Positions 28,862-36,747 are shown, counted from the first letter of the stretch. The stretch is DNA of 64,000 bases from Pseudomonas moraviensis (GCF_900105805.1 NZ_LT629788.1:1054001-1118000), one strand, 5' to 3'. Notes: generated by a model not told the origin, from the letters alone. Numbers and translations are program-made.

Positions 28862-29151
28862 GGGTACATATCCATTGCTGCGGTAACGGCTGCTTAGGGT
28901 TCCGCCCTTACGGCGGGTCACCTTTTCCAGACGCCGAAAAGGTAACCCAAAAGGCTTGCTCCTGCGTTCGGCCCCTCGCAAGCTCGGGGTTCCTTCGCTG
29001 CGGGATCGATCCCGGCGCAGCGGCTCCGGTTTGCTTCGCTGCACCTCCTTCCGCTGTGTCTGGCTGCGCCAGACGGTCGCTGCGCTCCCACGCCCGGATC
29101 AATCCCTCCACTCAGCCTTCCGACGTCGCCCGTGGATCAAGATCAAGAGCA
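28862..29151 (+). repeat. Structured dispersed repeat, copy 1
   Basis: About 290 nt nearly identical, apart from scattered changes, to 54211-54514. It contains a chain of predicted hairpins: CCGCC/GGCGG (near 28902), CCTTTTC 28921-28927 with GAAAAGG 28936-28942, CCCC/GGGG 28972-28989, GGGATC/GATCCC inside CGCTGCG/CGCAGCG (about 28996-29022), and GTCTGGC/GCCAGAC 29058-29074. In copy 2 several stems differ by paired, compensatory changes. A minus-strand reading frame is open in both copies but probably follows from the sequence conservation. It occupies most of the 398-bp gap between the cytochrome c and diguanylate cyclase genes. Function unknown. Confidence 0.85.
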
Positions 29152-29189
29152 GGCGAGCTGACACTCGACCTCATGGTGGGCGCGATCAC

Positions 29190-29225
29190 CGTAGGAGCTG
29201 CCGAAGGCTGCGATCTTTTGATCTT
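29190..29225. repeat. Single REP unit
   Basis: GTAGGAGCTGCCGAAGGCTG followed by CGATCTTTTGATCTT. One half of the doublet seen after cysG, placed directly after the structured repeat, as happens also at 54651 after copy 2. Confidence 0.8.
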
Positions 29226-29234
29226 GCCCTTCCC

Positions 29235-30890
29235 TCAGTGGGCATGAAACGCCACCTGATTACGCCCCGCAGCCTTCGCCTGGTACAGCTGCTGATCGGC
29301 ACGTTTGATCAGGGCCGTGTGGTTGTTGTCTGCCGGATCTGCCAGGCCGAGACCGATACTCACGGTGACGCTGCCGACGCCGGGAAAGTCTGCTTCGGCC
29401 ACTGCCGTACGAATTTTCTCGGCGACGACTTCCGGGGTGTCGGGTTGCGCGACTTCCGGTAACAGTACGGCGAACTCTTCTCCACCGTAACGCGCGACGA
29501 AATCGGTGCTGCGCACGCTGTTCTGAATCAATGTCGCCAGTTGTTGCAGGACCTCATCACCCACCGCGTGGCCGTGGCTATCATTGATGCGTTTGAAGTG
29601 GTCGGCATCGATCAGCAGCAGGGCATACGGACGCCCGGTGCGTCGCGACAGCAATGAGTACTCAGTGATTTTTTCATCAAACCGGCGGCGGTTGTAAACG
29701 CCGGTCAGGCCGTCGTGTGTTGCCAGGCTCAGCAGCTCGGCGTTGGCCTCGGTGAGCGCGGCGGTGCGTTGCGCCACGGTAGCTTCCAGCGAAGCGTTGG
29801 CTTCCTGCAGCTCGCGTTCCTTGCCGAGCAGCGATTGGGTCATCGCATCGATGGACTGGCCGAGCTGGGCGATTTCCAGCACTGGATGCTGCAGTTGGAA
29901 GTGTGCGCCGGTCTGGTTGTTCTGCACCTGTTTCGCCGAGCGTGCGAGTTGTTCGATCGGGCGGCTCAGGTACAGCGCCAGGTAATAAGCCACCAGCCCG
30001 AAAACGATGGCGGCGAATACGCCCAGTATCAGCAATTCATATAGCAACGTTCGCGCCGGTTGCAGGGCCGTCTCCAAGGGCTGACGGATGGCGATCGACC
30101 AAGACAGCGCCGTCCCCGATGGTGTCGGCACGGTGACCATACTGGTCAGGTAACCGTTGGCCGCCGTCCAGCCTGGCGTTACCGAACCTCTGGTCGCCAG
30201 TTGCTGGCCCATCAGTGCTTCGGGGTAAAGCACCTTGCCATCGTGGTCGACGATCAGTGCCTCGACATCCGGCGCCGAGTTTTTATGGGAAAACGCCGCC
30301 GAATCGACGATGCGCGTCACCCAGCTCCAGTGCGCATGCGCGCCCAGTACACCGATCACCTGACCTTCGGCGTTATGGATCGGCGCGGCGAAGTCGATAA
30401 AGCGCAGCGGCTCGCCATTGGGCAGGCCCGGCAACAACTTCGCCAGTAACACCGCTTCGTGGGGATCACCGGTGTATTGCCGGCGCAAGCCGATCTGGAA
30501 CCACGGACGTTTTTGCACCGATTGGCCGACCAGCAGATCATTTACCGCTTGACGGACGTTGCCCTCGGCATCGGTGACGCCCATCCACGCATATTCAGCG
30601 CGCGCCTGGGTGCGCAGTTGCATCGATTTGAGGATGGCTGGATTGTCCAGATCGCCACGCTCCAGATGCGGGGCGCGGCTGAGCAGGTAAACCTCCAACT
30701 GCCGTTCGCGCAGTTGCTCTCCCAATAACGTCGCCGCCGACCGTGCCGTGTTCAGCAAGGCGTTGCCGCTGGCCTGTTTCATTTGTTCAGTGGCGATGTG
30801 ACCGACATAAAAACCCACACTCAGCAGCGTCAGCAGGGACAAACCGCCGAACCAGAGAGTGAGATGGCTACGCAGACTGGCTTTGAACAT
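29235..30890 (-). CDS. Membrane diguanylate cyclase with dCache-type sensor
   Basis: 551 residues. An N-terminal helix (~13-33) and a second (~285-305) bracket a periplasmic sensor domain of the dCache type (EYAWMGVTDAEGNVRQAVND, then GVLGAHAHWSWVTRIVD). A HAMP-like linker and coiled coil (ELQEANASLEATVAQRTAAL) lead to the GGDEF domain with active site RYGGEEFAVLLPE near residue 469 and an inhibitory I-site RSTD five residues before it. It should make c-di-GMP in response to a small extracellular ligand, with product feedback. Single-gene unit. Confidence 0.93.
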   Translation of the reverse strand: MFKASLRSHLTLWFGGLSLLTLLSVGFYVGHIATEQMKQASGNALLNTARSAATLLGEQLRERQLEVYLLSRAPHLERGDLDNPAILKSMQLRTQARAEYAWMGVTDAEGNVRQAVNDLLVGQSVQKRPWFQIGLRRQYTGDPHEAVLLAKLLPGLPNGEPLRFIDFAAPIHNAEGQVIGVLGAHAHWSWVTRIVDSAAFSHKNSAPDVEALIVDHDGKVLYPEALMGQQLATRGSVTPGWTAANGYLTSMVTVPTPSGTALSWSIAIRQPLETALQPARTLLYELLILGVFAAIVFGLVAYYLALYLSRPIEQLARSAKQVQNNQTGAHFQLQHPVLEIAQLGQSIDAMTQSLLGKERELQEANASLEATVAQRTAALTEANAELLSLATHDGLTGVYNRRRFDEKITEYSLLSRRTGRPYALLLIDADHFKRINDSHGHAVGDEVLQQLATLIQNSVRSTDFVARYGGEEFAVLLPEVAQPDTPEVVAEKIRTAVAEADFPGVGSVTVSIGLGLADPADNNHTALIKRADQQLYQAKAAGRNQVAFHAH

Positions 30891-31066
30891 GGAGGCGGGT
30901 GTCTGTCTTTATTGAAGTGGCGCCATGGTATGCGACATCCCCGACGCCCGGCCAGCGAACGGGTTCATAGAAATGCAAGATGCCTGATGCTAATGAGCCA
31001 GCATTTGCGTTAAAGTGCGCGCCGTCCGAGAGATGGATCCCGGGCGTTCCCCCATGGAGTTTTACT

Positions 31067-31402
31067 GTGAAATACCTCAGCAAAGTAGTCGCCGCCGCAC
31101 TGTTCGGTGTGGTTCTGGCAGGTTGCACCGGCGCCCCGATGAAAACCTCACATTACGACAGCAACCAGTACACCGTGGTTGGCCACAGCGAAGCTTCGGC
31201 CACCGGCCTGCTGCTGTTTGGCGTCATCCCGATCCGCCAGAACAGCCGCTTCGTACGCGCGCAAGACGCGGCCATCAAAGCCAAGGGCGGCGATGCAATG
31301 ATCAATACGCAGGTTCAGGAAAACTGGTTCTGGGCCTGGGTTCTGACCGGCTACACCACCACGATTTCCGGCGACGTGGTCAAGCTGAAAACCGCGCAAT
31401 AA
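31067..31402 (+). CDS. Small putative lipoprotein (TRL-like)
   Basis: 111 residues starting at GTG 31067, preceded by GGAG. Signal peptide MKYLSKVVAAALFGVVLAGC ends in a lipobox L-A-G-C. The mature part alternates hydrophobic beta-like segments (ATGLLLFGVIPIRQNSRFVR, then AIKAKGGDAMINTQVQENWF) and a Trp-rich stretch. It resembles small TRL-like lipoproteins, an impression from memory only. Ends at a strong terminator shared with the opposite gene. Confidence 0.75.
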   Translation: MKYLSKVVAAALFGVVLAGCTGAPMKTSHYDSNQYTVVGHSEASATGLLLFGVIPIRQNSRFVRAQDAAIKAKGGDAMINTQVQENWFWAWVLTGYTTTISGDVVKLKTAQ

Positions 31403-31417
31403 GCGACGGCTGAATGC

Positions 31418-31449
31418 AAAAAAGCCCGGCTGATCAGGCCGGGCTTTTT
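31418..31449. terminator. Bidirectional Rho-independent terminator
   Basis: AAAAAAGCCCGGC, loop TGATCAG, GCCGGGCTTTTT. A-run and T-run on both sides make it usable for the lipoprotein gene from the left and for the repeat-protein gene from the right. Confidence 0.92.
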
Positions 31450-31476
31450 CATGGGTGTTGCAGTAGTGCAATTGAT

Positions 31477-31956
31477 TCATGCCACGCGGCGCTCGATCAG
31501 ACGATCCGAGCCACCTTCGGCAACGCGGCGCTCGATCAGACGATCCGAGCCACCTTCGGCAACGCGGCGCTCGATCAGACGATCCGAGCCACCTTCGGCA
31601 ACGCGGCGCTCGATCAGACGATCCGAGCCACCCTCGGCCACGCGGCGCTCGATCAGACGATCAGAACCACCTTCGGCAACGCGGCGTTCGATCAGACGAT
31701 CAGACCCACCTTCGGCCACGCGGCGTTCGATCAGACGATCAGACCCACCTTCGGCCACGCGGCGCTCGATCAGACGATCAGAGCCACCTTCGGCAACGCG
31801 GCGCTCGATCAGACGATCCGAACCTCCCTCAGCCAAGCGGCTTTCGATCAGCTTGTCCGAGCCGCCTTCAGCGACCAGAGTGTGCACGGGGGTTGCGGCA
31901 AAAGTGTTGACTGCGAAAACCGAGAAAGCGATGCCGAGAAGGATTTGGCGTTTCAT
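31477..31956 (-). CDS. Secreted protein of ten 13-residue tandem repeats
   Basis: 159 residues from the ATG at 31956, with GGAG upstream. A 27-residue leader (signal peptide MKRQILLGIAFSVFAVNTFA, then ATPVHTL) is followed by exactly ten copies of VAEGGSDRLIERR and a final VA. The first two copies vary (VAEGGSDKLIESR, LAEGGSDRLIERR); the other eight are identical in protein although several differ at silent DNA positions. The unit mixes Gly-Gly-Ser turns with a charged amphipathic strand, suggesting a solenoid or fibril. I recall similar Pseudomonas proteins labelled 'phage infection protein' without experimental basis. Function unknown. All six frames are open across the repeats, but only this one has start, RBS and signal peptide. 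Confidence 0.88.
   Translation of the reverse strand: MKRQILLGIAFSVFAVNTFAATPVHTLVAEGGSDKLIESRLAEGGSDRLIERRVAEGGSDRLIERRVAEGGSDRLIERRVAEGGSDRLIERRVAEGGSDRLIERRVAEGGSDRLIERRVAEGGSDRLIERRVAEGGSDRLIERRVAEGGSDRLIERRVA
31486..31875 (-). repeat. Ten tandem 39-bp repeats coding the 13-residue units
   Basis: Ten in-frame 39-bp units on the minus strand. Units 1-3 counted from 31486 are identical, units 6 and 7 are identical, and the two at 31798-31875 (encoding the N-terminal repeats) are the most diverged. This gradient suggests recent duplication or homogenisation at the 3' end. There are no spacers, so it is not a CRISPR array. Confidence 0.95.
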
Positions 31957-32080
31957 GATCGTGTGCTCCAGGAAGTTGTTTGTTTGTCTGGAGCCGATGT
32001 TACGCCGCGCAGTTTTTATGAGAACTTCATTGACGTGATGGTGAACATCGACGCCGATGATGTTTGCTCTGACTCGCGAC

Positions 32081-32650
32081 TCAGAGCGTTTTGGTCCGTA
32101 TGCACAACTCGCCGCTGGCACGGATCAGCGCCAGGTCATGCAACGCGTCGGCCGCCAGACCGCTGCGGGCATTGGCCAGCCATGACGGGCAATTCGGATC
32201 CTGCCGATAGGGCGCGAACCCGGCGTACTGCCTTAACAGCCGCTTTTGCAGTTCATCCAGGCGCGGGCGTATCTGTTTCGCCAGGTCCGGGCGCGGAGTG
32301 TCCGGTGCCGCACCTGCCGCCTGCCATTGCGCGAGCAGACCGTACTGCACCAGTTTGTTCGCTTCCATCTGTGCGGCGATCAGCTGCGCGACATCGTCCG
32401 GGTCCAGTTTGTGTTCGGCGGCCAGCGTCCGGGCGTTGGCGATGACTTGCGCCTCACGCGGGCTGTCCTGAATCGGTTTGCCGCTGTCCCACTTGGTCAG
32501 TGCAACCAGATCACCGATGTTCAAGCGTTCGTTCAGGGTGGCGAGTAAAGGTTTCAACGAGTCGGGTGCCGCTGCAGGTGCGGCGGCCTGAGTACACGCG
32601 GCGAACAACGCGAGGAGGGTAGTGACCAGAAAATTTGCAACCTTACGCAT
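32081..32650 (-). CDS. Periplasmic chorismate mutase (AroQ gamma)
   Basis: 189 residues from ATG 32650 (signal peptide MRKVANFLVTTLLALFAACT, cleavage after QA). The mature all-helical protein has the AroQ pattern: LKPLLATLNERLNIGDLVAL, KWDSGKPIQDSPREAQVIAN, and LDPDDVAQLIAAQMEANKLV. Family members convert chorismate to prephenate in the periplasm; the reason for an exported enzyme is unresolved. Two C-terminal Cys (DPNCPSW and GELCIRT) fit the disulfide of secreted forms. It lies upstream of the repeat-protein gene on the same strand with 124 bp between. Confidence 0.88.
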   Translation of the reverse strand: MRKVANFLVTTLLALFAACTQAAAPAAAPDSLKPLLATLNERLNIGDLVALTKWDSGKPIQDSPREAQVIANARTLAAEHKLDPDDVAQLIAAQMEANKLVQYGLLAQWQAAGAAPDTPRPDLAKQIRPRLDELQKRLLRQYAGFAPYRQDPNCPSWLANARSGLAADALHDLALIRASGELCIRTKTL

Positions 32651-32833
32651 GAGCCGAGCCTCAATAAGTACCTGTCGGAAGAACCGTGATTTACCACAGC
32701 CGCACACTGACACAAAGCGGTCTCCGGCATTTACACAAATGCAAAACAGGCGATCAACACCGATTGGAAATGTTGATTGCACGCTGCACGCAACTCACCG
32801 AAGCTATCGTCAATCAGGCCTGCCGCCGTCGAG

Positions 32834-34207
32834 ATGGACCTCCATTCAATGCAAAGCGCCACCTTCGCCAAGCCCCTCTGGCAAACCTATCTACTGTTTC
32901 TCGCACCGATGGTGCTGTCGAATTTTCTGCAGTCGATGTCCGGCACGGTCAACAGTATCTACATTGGCCAGATGCTCGGCACTCAAGCGCTGGCGGCAGT
33001 GTCCGGGATGTTCCCCGTTGTGTTCTTTTTCATTGCCCTGGTCATCGGCCTCGGCGCCGGTGCGGGCGTGCTGATCGGCCAGGCGTGGGGCGCGCGTGAA
33101 ACGCATCTGGTCAAAGCGATTGCCGGAGCGACGTTGCTGTTGGGAGTGTTGATCGGCCTGGTCGCGGCAGTGCTGGGCAGCGTATTTGCGCGACAGGCGC
33201 TGACGGGGCTGGGCACGCCGGCGGATGTGCTCGACGATGCGGTGGACTATGCCCACGTCATGCTGTGGATTTTGCCGTCACTGTTGGTATTCGTGCTGTT
33301 CACCCAATTGCTGCGCGGGGTCAGCGATACGTTGTCGCCACTGCTCGCACTGATCGTCTCAACCGCGGTGGGGCTGGCGCTGACGCCGGCGCTGATTCGC
33401 GGCTGGCTTGGTTTGCCGCCACTGGGCATCCAGAGTGCAGCCTATGCCGGGCTGGCCGGCAATCTGGCAGCGATGGCCTGGCTGGCATGGCGGCTGATCC
33501 GCAACGGCCATCCGCTGGCGCCGGACCGAGAATTCTTTGCAGCGCTGCGCCTGGACCGGGTGATCCTTGGCAAGGTCTTGCGCATCGGCCTGCCGACCGG
33601 AGTGCAGATGATCGTGCTGTCGTTGTCGGAGCTGGTAATCCTGGCATTGGTCAATCAGCACGGCTCGCAAGCGACAGCGGCCTACGGCGCGGTGACGCAG
33701 ATCGTCAATTACGTGCAATTCCCGGCGCTGTCGATTGCGATCACCGCATCGATTCTCGGCGCCCAGGCGATCGGCGCGGGACATCTGCAGCGTATGAGCC
33801 CAATCCTGCGCACCGGGTTGTTGATCAACGTGTGCCTGACCGGCGGCCTGATTGTGCTGGGCTATCTGCTCTCGCACTGGTTGCTGGGCCTGTTCCTCAC
33901 GGAAGACTCGACCCGAGCCATGGCCGAGCACCTGTTGCACATCATGCTCTGGAGCCTTCTGGTATTCGGTTTCCAGGCGATCATCGGCGGCATCATGCGC
34001 GCCAGCGGCACGGTATTGGTGCCAGTGTTCATTTCGATTATCTGCGTGGTCGGCGTGCAACTGCCGGCGGCTTACTGGCTGGACGGGCAGTTCGGTTTGC
34101 AGGGTGTCTGGATGGCGTTTCCGGTTGCCTACCTGGGGATGCTTGTTTTGCAGACGCTGTATTACCGACTGGTCTGGAAGCATCAGAAGATCGAGCGGTT
34201 GATATAG
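32834..34207 (+). CDS. MATE family efflux transporter
   Basis: 457 residues with twelve hydrophobic segments. NorM-type features are PMVLSNFLQSMSGTVNSIYI near the N-terminus, GQMLGTQALAAVSGMFPVVF and GAGAGVLIGQAWGARETHLV, with the second half starting GVQMIVLSLSELVILALVNQ. Exports drugs or metabolites with H+ or Na+. Start chosen at ATG 32834 (MDLHSMQSATFAKPLWQTYL); ATG 32849 is an alternative. Confidence 0.9.
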   Translation: MDLHSMQSATFAKPLWQTYLLFLAPMVLSNFLQSMSGTVNSIYIGQMLGTQALAAVSGMFPVVFFFIALVIGLGAGAGVLIGQAWGARETHLVKAIAGATLLLGVLIGLVAAVLGSVFARQALTGLGTPADVLDDAVDYAHVMLWILPSLLVFVLFTQLLRGVSDTLSPLLALIVSTAVGLALTPALIRGWLGLPPLGIQSAAYAGLAGNLAAMAWLAWRLIRNGHPLAPDREFFAALRLDRVILGKVLRIGLPTGVQMIVLSLSELVILALVNQHGSQATAAYGAVTQIVNYVQFPALSIAITASILGAQAIGAGHLQRMSPILRTGLLINVCLTGGLIVLGYLLSHWLLGLFLTEDSTRAMAEHLLHIMLWSLLVFGFQAIIGGIMRASGTVLVPVFISIICVVGVQLPAAYWLDGQFGLQGVWMAFPVAYLGMLVLQTLYYRLVWKHQKIERLI

Positions 34208-34281
34208 GCGCTGGCACAACAGGCGGTTGTTTGCTTAAGTCAACCAAGGCCCTGGACGGCGCGCGACGCCCGGAGAACTCC

Positions 34282-34839
34282 ATGTCGATGCGATTGCTGC
34301 TGGTTGCCGCGTTCTGGCTCTGTGCCACGGCCGGCGCGCAGGCTGCCCAATATACGCGCGTCAACACCAGCGCCAGCCAGATCAGCTTCACCTACCAGCA
34401 GATGGGCTCGCGGATGTACGGCACCTTCGGCAGGTTCGAGGCGATGCTGGATTTCGACACCGACAACCTCGCCACCGCCCGCACCATATTGCATATCGAC
34501 CTCAGCAGCATCGACGCCGGAAGCGAAGACGCCAATACCGAGCTGGTTAAACCGGCCTGGTTCGACACCGAGAAATTCCCGCTTGCGGTGTTCGAATCCA
34601 GCCGTTTCACTCAGGTGGCCGAGCACCGTTACCAGATCGCCGGTCAGCTCACGCTCAAGGGAATCACTCGCGAGGTCGAGGTTCCGGTTGAGCTGAAACC
34701 GGACAACGCCATCGGTATTTTCGACGGCGAGCTGGTGCTCAATCGCGACGAGTTCGGCCTCGGAGCGGGGGAGTGGGCGGACAGCGTGGTGTCCAGGGAC
34801 ATCAACATCAGATTCAGAGTGGTGGCGCCGCAACAGTGA
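34282..34839 (+). CDS. YceI family periplasmic protein
   Basis: 185 residues with a signal peptide (MSMRLLLVAAFWLCATAGAQ, then AAQ) preceded by CGGAG. The mature beta-barrel has YceI hallmarks: ISFTYQQMGSRMYGTFGRFE, PAWFDTEKFPLAVFESSRF, QLTLKGITREVEVPVELK and LNRDEFGLGAGEW. YceI proteins bind isoprenoid-like lipids in the periplasm. It follows the MATE gene by 74 bp and may be co-transcribed. Confidence 0.92.
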   Translation: MSMRLLLVAAFWLCATAGAQAAQYTRVNTSASQISFTYQQMGSRMYGTFGRFEAMLDFDTDNLATARTILHIDLSSIDAGSEDANTELVKPAWFDTEKFPLAVFESSRFTQVAEHRYQIAGQLTLKGITREVEVPVELKPDNAIGIFDGELVLNRDEFGLGAGEWADSVVSRDINIRFRVVAPQQ

Positions 34840-34843
34840 CCGT

Positions 34844-35329
34844 TCAGTAGTACCGGTCTTGTTCCTTCATCGCCTGAATCTGCCAGAACGTCCGACCGGA
34901 AATCAGCAGGAACAGCAGGGCGAGGATCACACCGCCGGTCATGATGTAAAAACCTGCGCGGTAGCTTTGCAGCTGGGTGGCGATGGCGCTTTTTTCCGGC
35001 ATCCATGGCGAGACCAATAGGGCAATCGGTCCGTTGAGTTCGTACTGGGTGTGTTCGGCGTAGCGTTCGTCGACGAAATCACCTTCATGAAGCTGGCCGT
35101 GTTCGTCGGCATAGCGATAGTGAATGATCTTGCCGTTCTTGTTCATCATGATCGCTTCCAACTGCGTGACAGTGCCGTCGGTTTGCGCGCCGTTGAAATT
35201 CAGCAGCGCATACAGAATGCCCTGATGGCGCGCCATGCCGGCCAATAACAGGACCACGCAGCAGGCGACGGTGAGCATGACGATGCGGTTGTAAAGATGA
35301 TCTTTTGCGGCTTCGCGCGGGTAATACAT
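34844..35329 (-). CDS. Uncharacterised membrane protein with two helices
   Basis: 161 residues from ATG 35329 (MYYPREAAKDHLYNRIVMLT). One helix at ~18-38 and a second at ~132-150 enclose a beta-rich periplasmic segment (GTVTQLEAIMMNKNGKIIHY, then DGxFVDERYAEHTQY-like). The plan resembles DUF3592 proteins, but I am not certain. It is convergent with YceI (4 bp apart) and divergent from the GNAT gene. Confidence 0.7.
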   Translation of the reverse strand: MYYPREAAKDHLYNRIVMLTVACCVVLLLAGMARHQGILYALLNFNGAQTDGTVTQLEAIMMNKNGKIIHYRYADEHGQLHEGDFVDERYAEHTQYELNGPIALLVSPWMPEKSAIATQLQSYRAGFYIMTGGVILALLFLLISGRTFWQIQAMKEQDRYY

Positions 35330-35480
35330 GGCCCGATCCTTGGTGGTGAAATGAAGGGTGATCGTTACATCGGCCTTCGGCACCGGATCTTTAAACGGCG
35401 ACCGACCCTGGCACGGTATGATGTCGCGGTCGTCGACGGCTCTGATCATCGGCAACGTTTTTTACCGCCGGAGTTTGCTC

Positions 35481-36167
35481 ATGCCACGCATCACCCACTA
35501 CACCTCCCCATGCCCCGAAAGCGTCAACAGCCAGATCCTGCAAATGGTCGTCGACTACCTCACCGACATCAGTGCGGTGGGCCTCGGCCCGAGCAATCTG
35601 CTGTACAACGTCTATCAGTACGCGGTCGGCTACGAGGTGCATCTGTATCTCGAAGCCTTGAATGGCCAGAAGGGTACCGAGGTGGAGTTGCTGGTGGCCA
35701 CTGACGATGAGGATCCGGAGCAGGTCATCGGGTTTCTCATCTGTCTGCCGGTGCAGGGCGATTGGGAGGCGTGTAGCGTCGCTTATATGGCGGTGCGGGA
35801 GGGGCATCGGCGTCAGGGTGTGGCGCGGGCGATGCTCGCGCACATGGTCGGGCGCTATCCGCATGCGGAGCTGGCCTGCAGCATCGGCAAGGTGCCGTAC
35901 TTCGAGGCGCTGGGGTTTGAAGTGATCGGCCAGCGCGAGACGCAGGTGCTGATGAGCACGCGGCATTATCGCAGCAACGGCTTGCGCGGCTTTATCGACA
36001 CCACGCCCATCTACCGGTCGCTGGAAGTGCAGCAGATTCACACCTACCTGCTGCAGAAGAATGGCAAGCGCGCGATGCTCGATGCGGAAAAACAACGCGA
36101 CCGGCATCTGGATCAGACCAGTCGCCACGTTGAAGAATTTGTCCGCCAGCGCCTGACCCTGCACTGA
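35481..36167 (+). CDS. GNAT family acetyltransferase
   Basis: 228 residues from ATG 35481, with GGAG upstream. The acetyl-CoA site is YMAVREGHRRQGVARAMLAH (R-R-Q-G-V-A). The C-terminal ~70 residues extend beyond a minimal GNAT domain and are highly charged (LLQKNGKRAMLDAEKQRDRH), suggesting an extra helix. The in-frame upstream sequence is promoter of the divergent membrane gene. Substrate unknown. Followed by a terminator. Confidence 0.85.
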   Translation: MPRITHYTSPCPESVNSQILQMVVDYLTDISAVGLGPSNLLYNVYQYAVGYEVHLYLEALNGQKGTEVELLVATDDEDPEQVIGFLICLPVQGDWEACSVAYMAVREGHRRQGVARAMLAHMVGRYPHAELACSIGKVPYFEALGFEVIGQRETQVLMSTRHYRSNGLRGFIDTTPIYRSLEVQQIHTYLLQKNGKRAMLDAEKQRDRHLDQTSRHVEEFVRQRLTLH

Positions 36168-36183
36168 TCAACCGCCAATAAAC

Positions 36184-36219
36184 AGCCCTTGCCGCGCACT
36201 CCGCAGCAAGGGCTTTTTT
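36184..36219 (+). terminator. Rho-independent terminator after the GNAT gene
   Basis: AGCCCTTGC (36184-36192) and GCAAGGGCT (36206-36214) form a 9-bp stem followed by TTTTTG. It also faces the end of the convergent DUF4442 gene. Confidence 0.9.
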
Positions 36220-36231
36220 GTGCCTGCAATC

Positions 36232-36672
36232 TCAACCGAGCTTGACGTTCATGGTGATGCGCGCGGTGAAGACTTTCTTGCCTTCGGTATCGTGAATGTC
36301 GACGTTGACCACCTTGTCGCCATCGCTTTGCCAATCCACGCCTTCAGCACTGGCCACGGCGGTGACGTCGGTTTTCGCCTTCGCCAGGTATTCCACGGTC
36401 ATGCCTTTGGGAATCCAGCGCGCGCCGGCCGGGATGGATACGTCGGTCATCATGCCGCCGGCCAGTTCCGCCGCATTGCACATGGCGATCGCATGCACCG
36501 TGCCGAGGTGATTGGTGATTTCCTTACGAAACGGCACCTGCACCGTGGCGGCATTCGCACGCAGCTCGGAGATCAGCGGATTGATGCTGTTGAAGTACGG
36601 AGCGAACTGGCAGGCCATTTTGCTGAATGCATCAGGGCCGACACTGTTGAACATGCTGAGAGATTGACTCAT
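36232..36672 (-). CDS. DUF4442 hotdog-fold protein
   Basis: 146 residues with the hotdog-thioesterase pattern: FRKEITNHLGTVHAIAMCNA followed by AELAGGMMTDVSIPAGARWI, and WQSDGDKVVNVDIHDTEGKK. Family called DUF4442; members are predicted acyl-CoA thioesterases or acyl binders. The gene is divergent from a TetR regulator gene with a palindromic operator between them, so control by that regulator is likely. Confidence 0.88.
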   Translation of the reverse strand: MSQSLSMFNSVGPDAFSKMACQFAPYFNSINPLISELRANAATVQVPFRKEITNHLGTVHAIAMCNAAELAGGMMTDVSIPAGARWIPKGMTVEYLAKAKTDVTAVASAEGVDWQSDGDKVVNVDIHDTEGKKVFTARITMNVKLG

Positions 36673-36694
36673 GGAAAGCCTCGTTTAGGTTTTT

Positions 36695-36747
36695 ACAGAA
36701 TGATGTTCCGCTACAGAATAATGTTCTGTATCGGAACGGTATTCTGT
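36695..36747. promoter_or_regulatory. Composite palindromic operator between DUF4442 and tetR-like genes
   Basis: A central dyad ACAGAA-TAATG-TTCTGT (36713-36729) is flanked by ACAGAATGATGTTCCG (36695-36710) and CGGAACGGTATTCTGT (36732-36747), which are near inverse complements of each other. The whole 53 bp is thus symmetric, with half-sites of the type CGGAAC/ACAGAAT. It lies in the 160-bp divergent promoter region, closer to the DUF4442 start. Confidence 0.8.

Noticed and set aside
28908..29111. Short minus-strand 'hypothetical protein' in the structured repeat, also open at 54184-54474 (both begin MEGLIRAWERSDR)
   Set aside because: Differences between copies are explained by paired stem changes rather than by silent codon changes, and no RBS is seen; treated as a by-product of the repeat.
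31486..31875. Possible CRISPR array
   Set aside because: The 39-bp units are directly adjacent with no spacers and encode an in-frame protein repeat; no cas genes in the window.
31414..32445. Long plus-strand frames (195-343 codons) over the tandem repeats
   Set aside because: A 39-bp repeat without stops opens all frames; only the minus-strand frame has RBS, signal peptide and silent-site variation.
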